Shown here in pieces: positions 1-7,537 of a DNA stretch of 20,964 nucleotides. The DNA lies in assembly GCA_003427395.1 (NCBI GenBank), contig BFEA01000669.1:61039-82002 (forward strand), read 5' to 3'. This stretch comes from Chara braunii. Its lineage: Eukaryota > Streptophyta > Charophyceae > Charales > Characeae. Numbering within the stretch: the stretch's first letter is position 1; the number at the start of each line of letters is the position of its first letter. The notes under the pieces are model-generated. The model was given only the letters and a program-made list of their open reading frames with translations. It had not been told where the DNA came from and did not search any database. The position numbers and the translations under genes were made by a program.

Positions 1-39
<39 letters not shown>
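1..39. repeat. (CA)n microsatellite, cut by the window edge
   Basis: Pure CA dinucleotide repeat from the first base to base 39. It is followed by a C-rich spacer and then a foldback. Its true left limit lies outside the window. Confidence 0.97.
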
Positions 40-41
<2 letters not shown>

Positions 42-49
42 CTCCCCCG

Positions 50-127
50 CACCGTGCAGTTCATATGTGCAAAATGGGAATGAATCTTCCCGCGTATTCC
101 CGTTTTGCACATATGAGCTGCGCGGTG
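50..127. repeat. Foldback (inverted repeat) with 32-bp arms and 14-bp loop
   Basis: Arm 50-81 is the reverse complement of arm 96-127 except at three positions (T55, T60, T75 on the left arm). At each of these the left arm has T where the right arm has G, so a plus-strand transcript would pair throughout with three G:U wobbles. The loop is 82-95. Two of the three differences are at CpG in the inferred ancestor, as expected from deamination of methylated C. No transposon family was recognised. Confidence 0.85.
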
Positions 128-137
128 GTGTTGAGGT

Positions 138-140
<3 letters not shown>

Positions 141-186
<46 letters not shown>

Positions 187-226
187 GGCGGGTTGGGGGG
201 AGTGCCGCGTCAAAATCGCCAACCCG

Positions 227-286
<60 letters not shown>
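141..286. repeat. Opposed (AG)n and (CT)n microsatellites joined by a GC-rich inverted repeat
   Basis: An (AG) run fills 141-185 and a (TC) run fills 230-286. Between them GGCGGGTTGG (187-196) is the exact reverse complement of CCAACCCGCC (219-228), with loop 197-218. The microsatellites are therefore the outer arms of one large hairpin. Reading frames through it (Arg-Glu and Ser-Leu repeats) are artefacts of the repeat. A pyrimidine-rich T/C tract continues to about 420. Confidence 0.9.
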
Positions 287-290
<4 letters not shown>

Positions 291-452
291 TTCTTTCTTT
301 CTTCCCCCACCCTCCCTGCGGCGCCCGTTTTTCCCATTGGTGTTCTTTCTCTTTTTTTTTATTTGCACTTTCGACTTTTTTTTTTCTTCCTTTCTTTTTT
401 CTCGACTTTTTTTTTCTTTCTTGGTACCGATCGTTCAGTGCCCGACCCCCGT

Positions 453-481
453 CCGACGCGGCGCGTTAACGGCCGCGTCGG
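453..481. repeat. Near-perfect palindrome
   Basis: CCGACGCGGC (453-462) and GCCGCGTCGG (472-481) are exact reverse complements. The interior contains the self-complementary CGTTAACG (464-471), with one unpaired G (463). It lies next to the first MITE junction and may be the decayed inner part of an element whose right end is at 511. Confidence 0.8.
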
Positions 482-486
482 AGAAA

Positions 487-540
487 AATAGCTGGGCGAG
501 GTACTGGTGGTTTAAACCACCAGTACTTGGCCCAGCTATT
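487..540. repeat. 54-bp palindrome: two MITE ends meeting at one TTAA
   Basis: Arms 487-513 and 514-540 are reverse complements with two mismatches in 27 bp. The centre is an element right end GTACTGGTGGT, a TTAA (512-515), and an element left end ACCACCAGTAC. Because the identity extends 14 bp beyond the 11-bp termini, the two abutting elements probably belong to the same subfamily. The left partner has no recognisable left end. Confidence 0.75.
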
Positions 541-665
541 GGCCGCGGGAAAGAATAGAGTAGAAACATTTCTAGTCGGATGAATGTGGGCGCTCCTGTA
601 GTGGCCCGTACATTTCCTAAAAATGTGGCTTGTTAACGAGCACAACTTTCGGAAGTACTGATGGT
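516..665. mobile_element. TTAA-flanked MITE copy M1 (150 bp)
   Basis: Left end ACCACCAGTACTT and right end AAGTACTGATGGT form a 13-bp terminal inverted repeat with one mismatch. TTAA stands immediately outside both ends (512-515 and 666-669). The element has no coding capacity. The inside holds a small stem (ACATTT/AAATGT near 610-626). Its right TTAA is shared with the next copy. Confidence 0.75.
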
Positions 666-669
666 TTAA

Positions 670-812
670 ACCACCAGTACTTCCAAAAATCTCGGCCGCA
701 TGCACGCCAGCCATCACTACAGTGCCGTGGTGTTTATGCCAGCATCCCAGGCCCGTTCATCCCAGCACGTCGCAGCGCGTGCACGGCAGCGACTTTCAGA
801 AGAACTGGTGGT
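670..812. mobile_element. TTAA-flanked MITE copy M2 (143 bp)
   Basis: Starts ACCACCAGTACTTCC and ends GAACTGGTGGT (11-bp terminal inverted repeat, one mismatch), with TTAA at 666-669 and 813-816. The junction with M1 is a 34-bp palindrome (651-684) with one mismatched pair. After the right TTAA comes GCTGGGCCAG, close to the sequence beside the 487-540 palindrome, so another decayed copy may follow. Confidence 0.72.
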
Positions 813-816
813 TTAA

Positions 817-1258
817 GCTGGGCCAGAGACTTTCAAATCCTATCACACTTCACGGTGGGTGAGCAACCCAGAGAGAGAGAGAGAGCAATCGCCATCCACC
901 CCGTGAAGGTTTCACTAACTGGTCGCCCACAGACCAAGTCGAACAGAACCACTTGAGGGCCGTCCTTTTGTTCTGACAGCCTTTAGAAGGGCCCCAACCT
1001 GCCCAGATCATGTGTCAGACATTTGCCAGAACCATCTCCATTGTTGCCAGGTCTGAGTAGAATCTTCCTCTGAAGAGCTTCAAGATGCAATGCAGGAAGC
1101 ATCCTGCTTGGATGACGTCCTCCCCCCCCTCTTCCCGCCCCCCCTATCAGCAACGTCCACTTTTGCCCCAAGCGATTGAGTTGTGCTGTGTGGCATGAAA
1201 ATGTAACGAAAAACAAAGTGGCTGACAAGTGTGGGCCTGACATCTTGAATCCTATCCT
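817..1258. other. No gene seen
   Basis: A short (GA)n run is near 871-884 and a C-rich stretch near 1120-1143. No conserved protein, RNA gene or further element end was recognised. Open frames here are short and lack motifs. Confidence 0.6.
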
Positions 1259-1332
1259 CGACACTGAGTGGAATTGAACTGGCGATCTCTGGCATAATAG
1301 ACGGGTGCCTTCACCAAGCATTCTAGAGTTGG
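1259..1332 (-). tRNA. Degenerate tRNA-like sequence (tRNA pseudogene or SINE head)
   Basis: On the minus strand TAGAATGCTTGG (plus 1314-1325) resembles an RNA polymerase III A box. AGTTCAATTCC (plus 1270-1280) matches the B box/T loop at 9 of 11 positions. The 33-nt spacing between them is normal for tRNA, and projecting standard arms gives 74 nt. The acceptor and T stems do not pair, so it is not a working tRNA gene. It could be a decayed tRNA copy or the 5' part of a tRNA-derived SINE. No amino-acid identity is assigned. Confidence 0.3.
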
Positions 1333-1351
1333 CAATAGTATTTTTCCTTAG

Positions 1352-1517
1352 AGCACCAGTACACCACACATAGGCCCGCAGGTGTCAGCATGAAACCCGC
1401 ACCACTTCGGAGGCCGCCCATTTTTTTTTTCAACGGCGCTGCGGACCGGGCAGCGCCTCCGAGTTTTGCTTGTGGCGACAAAACCTTTCTGCAAGGCTGG
1501 GGGCGTGTACTAGCGGT
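1352..1517. mobile_element. TTAA-flanked MITE copy M3 (166 bp), same subfamily as M6
   Basis: Begins AGCACCAGTACAC and ends GTGTACTAGCGGT. The left flank is TTAG (1348-1351, one change from TTAA) and the right flank is TTAA (1518-1521). It aligns along its whole length with 2601-2764, at roughly 80-85% identity by eye. An internal stem GGCGCTGC/GCAGCGCC (1435-1442/1450-1457) is perfect. The right TTAA is shared with M4. Confidence 0.75.
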
Positions 1518-1521
1518 TTAA

Positions 1522-1716
1522 ACCACCATTACATTTCACTGGTACTTTTCTCTGACGTGGTATGGCAGTCGCTGTGTCCTTCGGCGTTCAGCTGTCCACG
1601 CCAAAATGGTTGGTAGCACCAGGCAAAAAAAAAGCAAAAATGCACCTGAGCCGGTTCATATCTTTTTGTGCACAGCACAAATCAGCTTCTGGAAAAGGAG
1701 GCCTGGAAGTACAAAG
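1522..1716. mobile_element. Decayed TTAA-flanked MITE copy M4, same subfamily as M5
   Basis: Left end ACCACCATTAC follows the shared TTAA 1518-1521. The interior (ATGGTTGGTAGCACCAGGC then an A-run, later GGAGGCCTGG) is collinear with the M5 interior. The right terminus is decayed around GGAAGTAC (1707-1712), so the end given is approximate. Confidence 0.5.
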
Positions 1717-2183
1717 GGCCAAAGTTTGTCCTTCAGGAAATCCAACAAAATTCGAACAACCTAGATTAGATAAGCATGGCCTGGTCTGGCTTCTGTCGGC
1801 ATTTTATCTTTTTCTCCTGTCAGCATTAAATTAGTATATAAAATTAAAAATAAAAAAACATAGTATCTGAGCGGAAGTACAGCTACAATATACACAGGGC
1901 CTCGCCGCCCCAGTCACCAATGTGAAAAGACAAAAGCTATGGTGGGAATTTCTTCTCATTCCACCCCTCCCCCCCCTCTTTTTCCCTTTCTTCCCTTTTT
2001 TCCTCCTTCAAGGATTTTCATTATGGTCGTCCGATCGTGACTAGATTCCAACTTGGGTCTGTATTTCAACAATTTGTAGGTGTCCCAGCTGACCTAGGCT
2101 CGTTGGTTCTTCTTCTTCTCATGTTTAGCGAAGGCATGCTCCATTTTGCACGTTTGGTGAGTGGTGCAGTGAGGCCCATCGTC
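1717..2183. other. No gene seen
   Basis: AT-rich and pyrimidine-rich sequence (C/T tract about 1964-2005). No conserved protein or RNA signature was found. Confidence 0.6.
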
Positions 2184-2187
2184 TTAA

Positions 2188-2385
2188 ACTACCAGTACTT
2201 TTCACAGCCAAATTTCTCTGGCGCCGCCGTGCTCGCAATACATCATTCGGGGCTCGGTTGTCCAGGCCGAAAATGGCTGGTGGCGCCAGCCAAAAAAAAA
2301 AGCAATGCTGACTGGGCGGTTCTTGTTTTTTTGGCATGCAGGTCAAATCCGCTTTGAGAAACGGAGGCCTGGTCGTACTGGTGGT
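2188..2385. mobile_element. TTAA-flanked MITE copy M5 (198 bp)
   Basis: Left end ACTACCAGTAC and right end GTACTGGTGGT form an 11-bp terminal inverted repeat with one mismatch, with TTAA at 2184-2187 and 2386-2389. An internal hairpin TGGCTGG/CCAGCCA (2274-2280/2286-2292) is followed by an A10 run. It is related to M4 in the same orientation and to M8 in the opposite orientation. Confidence 0.75.
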
Positions 2386-2600
2386 TTAAACTTTAAACTG
2401 CTGGATGCTGGGCATGGATTGCAGTGATCATGGATCAAATAAAGGGAGGGTGATTTTGTTAATTTGGCAACGAGAAATTCGATGGGATGCTGGACCTTTT
2501 TTTTTTTTTTTTTAAACACCGCTCCAGTGAGTCCAGTCTATTCTTGGGGAGCAGCACGTGCTGGGAAACGAACGGGCCCACCGTCCAGTACGAAAGTTAA

Positions 2601-2764
2601 AGCACCAGTACACCACATATCGGACCGTGGGTGTCCGCATGAAACCCGTACCACTTCGGAGGCCGCCAATTTTCTTTTTCAACGGCGGGCCTGCCCGCAC
2701 GGCACCCGAGTTTCGCTTGTGGGGACAAAAACTTTCTGCAAGGCTGGGGCCGTGTACTAGCGGC
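2601..2764. mobile_element. TTAA-flanked MITE copy M6 (164 bp)
   Basis: TTAA at 2597-2600 and 2765-2768 flank a body that starts AGCACCAGTACAC and ends GTGTACTAGCGGC. It is collinear with M3. The inner stem is kept but with different bases (GCGGGC/GCCCGC), which suggests the fold matters or that it re-formed by chance. Confidence 0.75.
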
Positions 2765-2768
2765 TTAA

Positions 2769-3072
2769 GAGTTGGTCAATTGACAAAAGAATAGAAGCAT
2801 CAAATGAAGGGTATCAGCATTAATTTCCTTTGGTGATTCCTTGGGGATGAACTGAGATCCTCGTCATCTGAGATGAATGAAAAGGTTGAAGCATGGGGCG
2901 GCCGTCTGAGTCACCGTATGAACTGCTCATTTGTGCAATCAATATGTCAAATAAATGAGACGTTGAAGAAGTCCACAATGAGACGGACACGACTTATTCA
3001 TCGCCGTTGAAGATACTCGTAGTGAAGAACTCGCAGTGAAGACTCAAGCTCAACATGAAAGGGGATCATTGG
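2769..3072. other. No gene seen; 14-bp tandem duplication
   Basis: ACTCGTAGTGAAGA (3014-3027) is repeated at once as ACTCGCAGTGAAGA (3028-3041). Nothing else was recognised. Confidence 0.55.
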
Positions 3073-3141
3073 GAATAGCCAACCCTTGGTCTAGATTAGC
3101 CTAGACCGGGTTGGCTATTCTAGACCAAGGGTTGGCTATTC
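3073..3141. repeat. Three copies of a 20-22-bp unit, one inverted and two direct
   Basis: The unit GAATAGCCAACCCTTGGTCTAG is at 3073-3094. A reverse-complement copy lacking two bases is at 3101-3120. A second reverse-complement copy, exact over 21 bp, is at 3121-3141. The first two make a hairpin; the last two are a direct tandem. Confidence 0.9.
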
Positions 3142-3707
3142 TAGAACAAGGGTCGCCATCACGATATGCCTCTTCAGTTTCCCTTTCATCATGCTGTCAG
3201 ATAATCAGTCTGGCCAACCATGATGTCTCGGCAAAAGAATTTGCCGGTAAAAAAAAAAGAAAAAAGAAACAAAAAGAACGAATTTGCCGGTAGTGGAACG
3301 GATCGGGAAAATCGTCCGCTGGTCTCAATGGAAATGATATATCAATCATAGATTCATAGCCCAATCATTACACAATGAATGAACTCCTTCCATATTTGTC
3401 ACAACCCCACAGGTCAGTGCAATTGCACTTTTTACTGGGACACCAAGTGCTGCATCCTGAGCCTGCCAAACGGGCCCCATTCTGGGGGTCGGACGGTTGT
3501 TGGGCGGGGGGGCACAGGCCGTGCGCCCATTTTTCATGCACAGCCTGGAGGCCCACGGCCATCCTGGTGGGCCAGGCACGTTTGCTGTGCCATCCAGGTG
3601 CTTTTTTTAGTCAGTTTTTATTTATTTATTTATTTATTCTTTTGCTGTCCCATCGTCTGTTCTAGTTTTGTCTGTTCCGGGGGGTTGTTTCAGACTTTGC
3701 AGTGTGT
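3142..3707. other. No gene seen; (TTTA)n microsatellite at 3615-3639
   Basis: Contains an A-rich tract (3247-3280), G/C-rich sequence at 3470-3600 and a TTTA tetranucleotide repeat. Open frames here have no recognisable domain. Confidence 0.6.
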
Positions 3708-3958
3708 CCAAACAGACCAGTGTCTGTTCGGACCAGGACCAGGTTTGGGGCCTCTGAGAGTCCAGGTTCGTGACCAGGCCGTTTCTAGGCCAGGTTGGAA
3801 GTCGTCTGGTAGTGGACTTCTCCTGCTGCATCAGCAGGAGAGCCTGGACGTCTGGTAGGGACCCAGGCAGGCCGTTTTTGGCCGAGGACCAGGAGCAGGA
3901 CTTAGGCCTGCAATCTGGGCAACCGATCGGACTTCAGATCCGACGGCCCAGATTGCAG
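3708..3958. repeat. Cluster of three strong hairpins
   Basis: Hairpin 1: AAACAGAC paired to GTCTGTT around loop CAGT (3708-3731, one mismatch farther out). Hairpin 2: TCTCCTGCTG/CAGCAGGAGA with a CAT loop (3819-3828/3832-3841), perfect. Hairpin 3: CTGCAATCTGGGC/GCCCAGATTGCAG (3908-3920/3946-3958), perfect over 13 bp, with an inner TCGGA/TCCGA stem. A hairpin RNA (for example a small-RNA precursor) is possible but nothing in the sequence proves it. Confidence 0.7.
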
Positions 3959-4310
3959 ACCATGGGCATTGCCCCCAGGCCCAGCCCTATATCTAGTTGG
4001 GCCAGTCCAGTTCCTGGACACACAGGAGTCCTCACTCCTTGGGCAACATGCTGCTGGAGCAGCACACGACAGGCATGTAGATTCGGACGACTTCCAGGCT
4101 GGAGGAGATAGAGTCTGATGTGCACAGGGGAAAAGGCACCCGCTCAGAATCATCCCAGTCCCAAAAATTCTCTCCTTTTAGCTCACAGCAAGGCGCTGAG
4201 GACTACATAGGCAAAAATCAAAGACAAGGGATAACAGATAGCGGACAGGTTTTCAGGTTGGGATTCAAAAGTCCTATCTTGTTGTGGTTTTCAAAGGGAC
4301 GCCGCTGGAC

Positions 4311-4355
4311 CTGGTTTCCAGCAGGTGTCGCTTCCCACCAATAGATCGGAGCCAT
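4311..4355 (+). repeat. Dispersed repeat, copy 1
   Basis: TTTCCAGC, then CCAATAGA, then GGAGCCAT occur in the same order and spacing at 5199-5244. About three quarters of positions match by eye. The family is unknown. Confidence 0.6.
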
Positions 4356-4720
4356 CCTACTGGCAAGTCCTCACTCCTGGTGGTTCACTCACCGCCATCA
4401 GGATAGTGGTCTTGCACCAGAGCGTCTCAAAGGGGAAAAAAAAAGAACTATGGACTGAGATGGACAGCTAGAGCAACACTCTGTGCTCGCCTTGGCTGTT
4501 GTGCTCTCTCTGTATGTGTGCTTGCTTGTTTGTCTCTCGTGCAGGTATCCACCGATATGCTGCAGTCTGCTGCCTCTCTATTGGGCGGTTGATGGGTCAT
4601 GTAAGGACATGATGGCTGGCTTACTCTGTGATCGATGGGGGGTATCATGGTACTTCATATCTGCAAGGATGGTGGCTTCACTGTGCGTACGATCCATGAG
4701 GGTGAGGATGAGATAGGATA

Positions 4721-4730
4721 GGTATAAAAG
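4721..4730 (+). promoter_or_regulatory. TATA-box-like sequence
   Basis: GGTATAAAAG followed by AGGCAAGG resembles a polymerase II TATA box. No gene is recognised downstream, so it may be a chance match or a remnant LTR promoter. Confidence 0.3.
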
Positions 4731-5198
4731 AGGCAAGGCGTTGGAAAGGCCTCAGTTGTTTGCTGTGATGCGTTCGAGCTGGGTAGTAGTGGTGGACAGT
4801 AATCCTCCCGAAGAGTCTACTAGCGGGGTGGACGAACCGTGTCGAGGGGTTGGCCGCGAGGTTGTGGGTGACCAAAGTTTGCTGATGGAATGTGACTTCG
4901 AGTTCAGATTTTCAAGCATCTGCGTGCGCACCGGAGTCTGTGTCTCTGGGCGAATCCTCTTTGCTCCGTTCTCATGCATCAGCAGTCTTGCCGGACCGTT
5001 TTCTCTTCGCTCAGGGTGATTTTTGGATTGTTTCTCTTAAGGAGAATCATGATAAAGGGAGGGTATTGCCAAAAGTTTGGGCTTGGCTGAAAGTTAACCC
5101 TTGCTAGTGGAAGCAATCAATGCTGTAAGGGCTCCCGGGGAATAACATGGGGAAGCATTATGAGTGGGTGTCAACCTCTATTCAGGGATGCTTCACCC

Positions 5199-5244
5199 CT
5201 GTTTCCAGCGAGTGCTGCTCCCCGCCAATAGAAAGGAGCCATTT
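5199..5244 (+). repeat. Dispersed repeat, copy 2
   Basis: Partner of 4311-4355, with the shared blocks TTTCCAGC, CCAATAGA and GGAGCCAT. Confidence 0.6.
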
Positions 5245-5343
5245 TTGCCAAAAGAAAAAATAAAGAAACGACCAAGGGCTTTGGTCGAAGAGAAACCAAA
5301 GTTCAGAACGTGACTCACCTCTTTTTTCCCGATGAGATGTAGG

Positions 5344-5506
5344 GTCTCGCCGTACGGAACATGAAACGAAAACGAAACGAGTGCATCTGCCCACGAAAGG
5401 TGGCAAAATACACTCGTTACTACTAATAGCAAACCGATGAACCTTGCCATTTTCTGCAGGAAGATGCACTCGTTTCGTTTCTCGTTTCGTGTCCCGTGCG
5501 GCGACG
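5344..5506. mobile_element. Foldback element with about 65-bp terminal inverted repeats
   Basis: The left arm, from about 5344 (GTC..GCCGTACGG), is matched by the reverse complement of the right arm ending at 5506. The best block is GAAACGAAACGAGTGCATCT, with further matches in both directions and a short central spacer. It has no TTAA flanks and different ends from the TTAA family, so it is a separate MITE-like foldback. Target duplications are not clear. It has no coding capacity. Confidence 0.65.
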
Positions 5507-5900
5507 CCCGTAGTCCGGTCAATGGAGGGTTGTAGGATTGTGGCCAAGAAGACTAGTCTTCCTGAACATGCTCTTTTAGGAATAGAACTGGCATGTACTG
5601 GCGACAACGACCACATTTCAGCCTGGGTGTGATCATATCATAGATTGGGCCTCCACCTCACTTGGGCATGCTTGAAATGGCCACATATCGAACCTCTGTC
5701 ATTCACATCCGGAACTAATACTTACTAGCCCACAGCGAGGTCATGGTTTCACGAACACTCTTTTGGAGAAACAATTGGTCCTTCCACACAATAATCCACC
5801 AAGATGCTATGCTTCGTTCAACCCTGTGTGCAGAGTAACTCACTGCTTCCGAAGGAACAGTGCGGGGCGAGGTCTAGGGCAGTACACACACCTTCATTCC
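5507..5900. other. No gene seen
   Basis: Unique-looking sequence with no recognised protein, RNA or element end. Confidence 0.55.
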
Positions 5901-5904
5901 TTAA

Positions 5905-6082
5905 ACCACAAGTACATGGCCCCGGCCTTGCAGTCCGAAACTTTTCGCCACAAGAAAACGAGGCCGAAACGTCAAACGCTGGGCACGCCATTGATAAATT
6001 CGATCGGCGGCCTCGTTTTCGCTTCACACCTCCAGAATTCGAGGTGTCAGACCCGCGGCCCAGGTGCCCATGTACTGGTGCT
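5905..6082. mobile_element. TTAA-flanked MITE copy M7 (178 bp)
   Basis: TTAA at 5901-5904 and 6083-6086. The ends ACCACAAGTACATGGCC and GCCCATGTACTGGTGCT pair over 17 bp with few mismatches, the longest short-element terminal repeat here. The interior block GCCATTGATAAATTCGATCG recurs in related form in M10 and M11, which links subfamilies. The right TTAA is shared with M8. Confidence 0.8.
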
Positions 6083-6086
6083 TTAA

Positions 6087-6275
6087 ACCACCAGTACTTC
6101 CAAGGCACTTTTCTCCACGGCTGGAAGCGCACCACGCGGCAAAAGAAAACGAAAAGGTGCAGGCCTCCTTTTGGCTGGCACCGCCAGCCATTTTGCCCCG
6201 GCGGCCGAGCCCCAAAAGTTCTGGTAGCACGCAAGCCGCAATTCTGAAAAACTAACTCAGAAATGTACTGGTGGT
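6087..6275. mobile_element. TTAA-flanked MITE copy M8 (189 bp)
   Basis: Starts ACCACCAGTACTTCC, ends GTACTGGTGGT, with TTAA at 6083-6086 and 6276-6279. An internal perfect hairpin TGGCTGGC/GCCAGCCA with ACC loop (6172-6179/6183-6190) matches that of M5, in opposite orientation. CCAACCAGCAC follows the right TTAA and may be the decayed start of yet another copy. Confidence 0.8.
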
Positions 6276-6279
6276 TTAA

Positions 6280-7080
6280 CCAACCAGCACCCAGGGCCAG
6301 TAATACCAATCAGGCAAAAAATTATACTCACAATACAGCCGCAGAAATCAGACGAGAGTATGGATTCAGTTTCGGCTGTAAAGGAACAAATTCTCTCCGC
6401 CGTCAAGTGTCGGTAATGACTCTCTCCTTCTCCATGCAGAGTTAACCAAACAAGGACAGACTGACATTCATTTCATTCCTCATTGCACCCTCCGCCTCAA
6501 GTGGTGACTGTATGGAAATAAAGGTCATTCTTTAAAGGTTTCGCCACAACCACCCGGTCAGTTCGCCATCTTTTGTCAGGAGAAGTCGGTACAACAAGGC
6601 TTGGACACAACTGACATATGAACGGAGTAAAGAGCATGCAGGGATTCAATTTGGCGCCTTTGAACAAGGCAAGACACCTGCTGCAGGGTTTGTTTGGGGG
6701 CGGTTCAACCCACAACTGTGGGCAGACCCTAGTGCGGATATGTGAAGCCTCTTTCCCCAAGGGGATACATACGAACAGGCCAGGAACCCTTTTTTTCTTT
6801 TCTCTTTTTCTTCCAAACAACACCAAGGGGATACATACGAACTGGATCACATTTTTTGGATTTGGTCGGGGTTATAGCACTTACCTGAATGCATATGTCC
6901 ATGATTTCAGGCCAGATACAAATGCCCTTAGATGCGGGGTGTATGGGACCTTACGGTCAGATTTCTTTTTCCCTATTTCCTAGAGTGGGTGCATCCGAAA
7001 AAAATCAGTGTTAGGGCATACTCACACTACTACTTTCCTGACTGCATCTCTCCGTGATTTCTGGATCCATATGCCCTAAT
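6280..7080. other. No gene recognised; one 20-bp direct repeat
   Basis: CCAAGGGGATACATACGAAC occurs exactly at 6757-6776 and 6823-6842, 66 bp apart, flanking a T/C-rich stretch. No conserved protein or RNA was seen. Confidence 0.6.
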
Positions 7081-7372
7081 GCCACCAGCACGTTTCCCAG
7101 CCACTTTTTCAGAGACGCTGCGTGCATGGTGCCGCGTCGGGCGGGAAGTACAAGGGCACTGTTTCACACCCCATCTATCCAGGTAAAATGGGTTGTATGT
7201 AAGCCCCGCTTTGCCTGTATGGATGTCCAGCAAAACCGCACCCCGGTACTTCCCTCCTGACACGGCAGCATGCACGCCATGTCTCTGAAAAAATGGCTGG
7301 GTACTTCCCTCATGACACGGCAGCATGCACGCCATGTCTCTGAAAAAATGGCTGGGAAACGTACCGGTGATT
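7081..7372. mobile_element. Long-inverted-repeat member of the TTAA family, M9 (about 292 bp)
   Basis: Left arm 7081-7151 is about 80% identical to the reverse complement of right arm 7301-7372. The termini (CCACCAGCACG and CGTACCGGTGAT) are variants of the family ends. TTAA follows at 7373-7376; the left flank is TAAT. A 55-bp block of the right arm (7301-7355) is duplicated in tandem at 7246-7300 with one difference. No coding capacity. It abuts M10 at the TTAA. Confidence 0.72.
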
Positions 7373-7376
7373 TTAA

Positions 7377-7537
7377 CCACCAGTAGTACCTTTCCCCGCT
7401 TGAAATCTAAGACGCGGCGGGTAACGCGGTAGCCAAGCCGGGGAGGCCCGCCGTTTCATAAATCTAATCGGCAGCCCACTTTTCATTTCAGGCCTCGGAC
7501 ACCGTCCGCGGCTGACATATGAGAAAGGTACTGGTGG
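7377..7537. mobile_element. TTAA-family MITE copy M10 (about 161 bp)
   Basis: Starts CCACCAGTAGTACC after TTAA 7373-7376 and ends AAAGGTACTGGTGG. It is collinear with M11, sharing blocks GAAATCTAAGAC, GGGGAGGCCCGCCGTT and GACATATG. It joins M11 without a TTAA. Confidence 0.7.

Larger units (their letters stand above)
3959..5343. other. No gene recognised; one dispersed repeat and a TATA-like box
   Basis: No conserved protein was found in this 1.4 kb. It holds one copy of a dispersed repeat at 4311-4355 with a relative at 5199-5244. It also holds GGTATAAAAG at 4721-4730 and an AAAGGGAGGG purine run at 5054-5063. These could be parts of a decayed LTR, but no matching LTR was seen. Confidence 0.5.

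Noticed and set aside
65-558. Long open frames with Arg-Glu and Ser-Leu runs
   Set aside because: They are translations of the AG and CT microsatellites and have no domain outside them. The same holds for the frames around 8540-8920.
4741-5107. Open frames downstream of the TATA-like box as a gene
   Set aside because: They overlap in several frames, are short, and show no recognisable domain or codon pattern.
516-6275. The short elements as Stowaway/mariner (TA) or Harbinger (TTA) MITEs
   Set aside because: The outer T and A of TTAA are kept in nearly all single flanks, which a TA or TTA duplication would not require. The number of flanks is small, so this is a preference and not proof.
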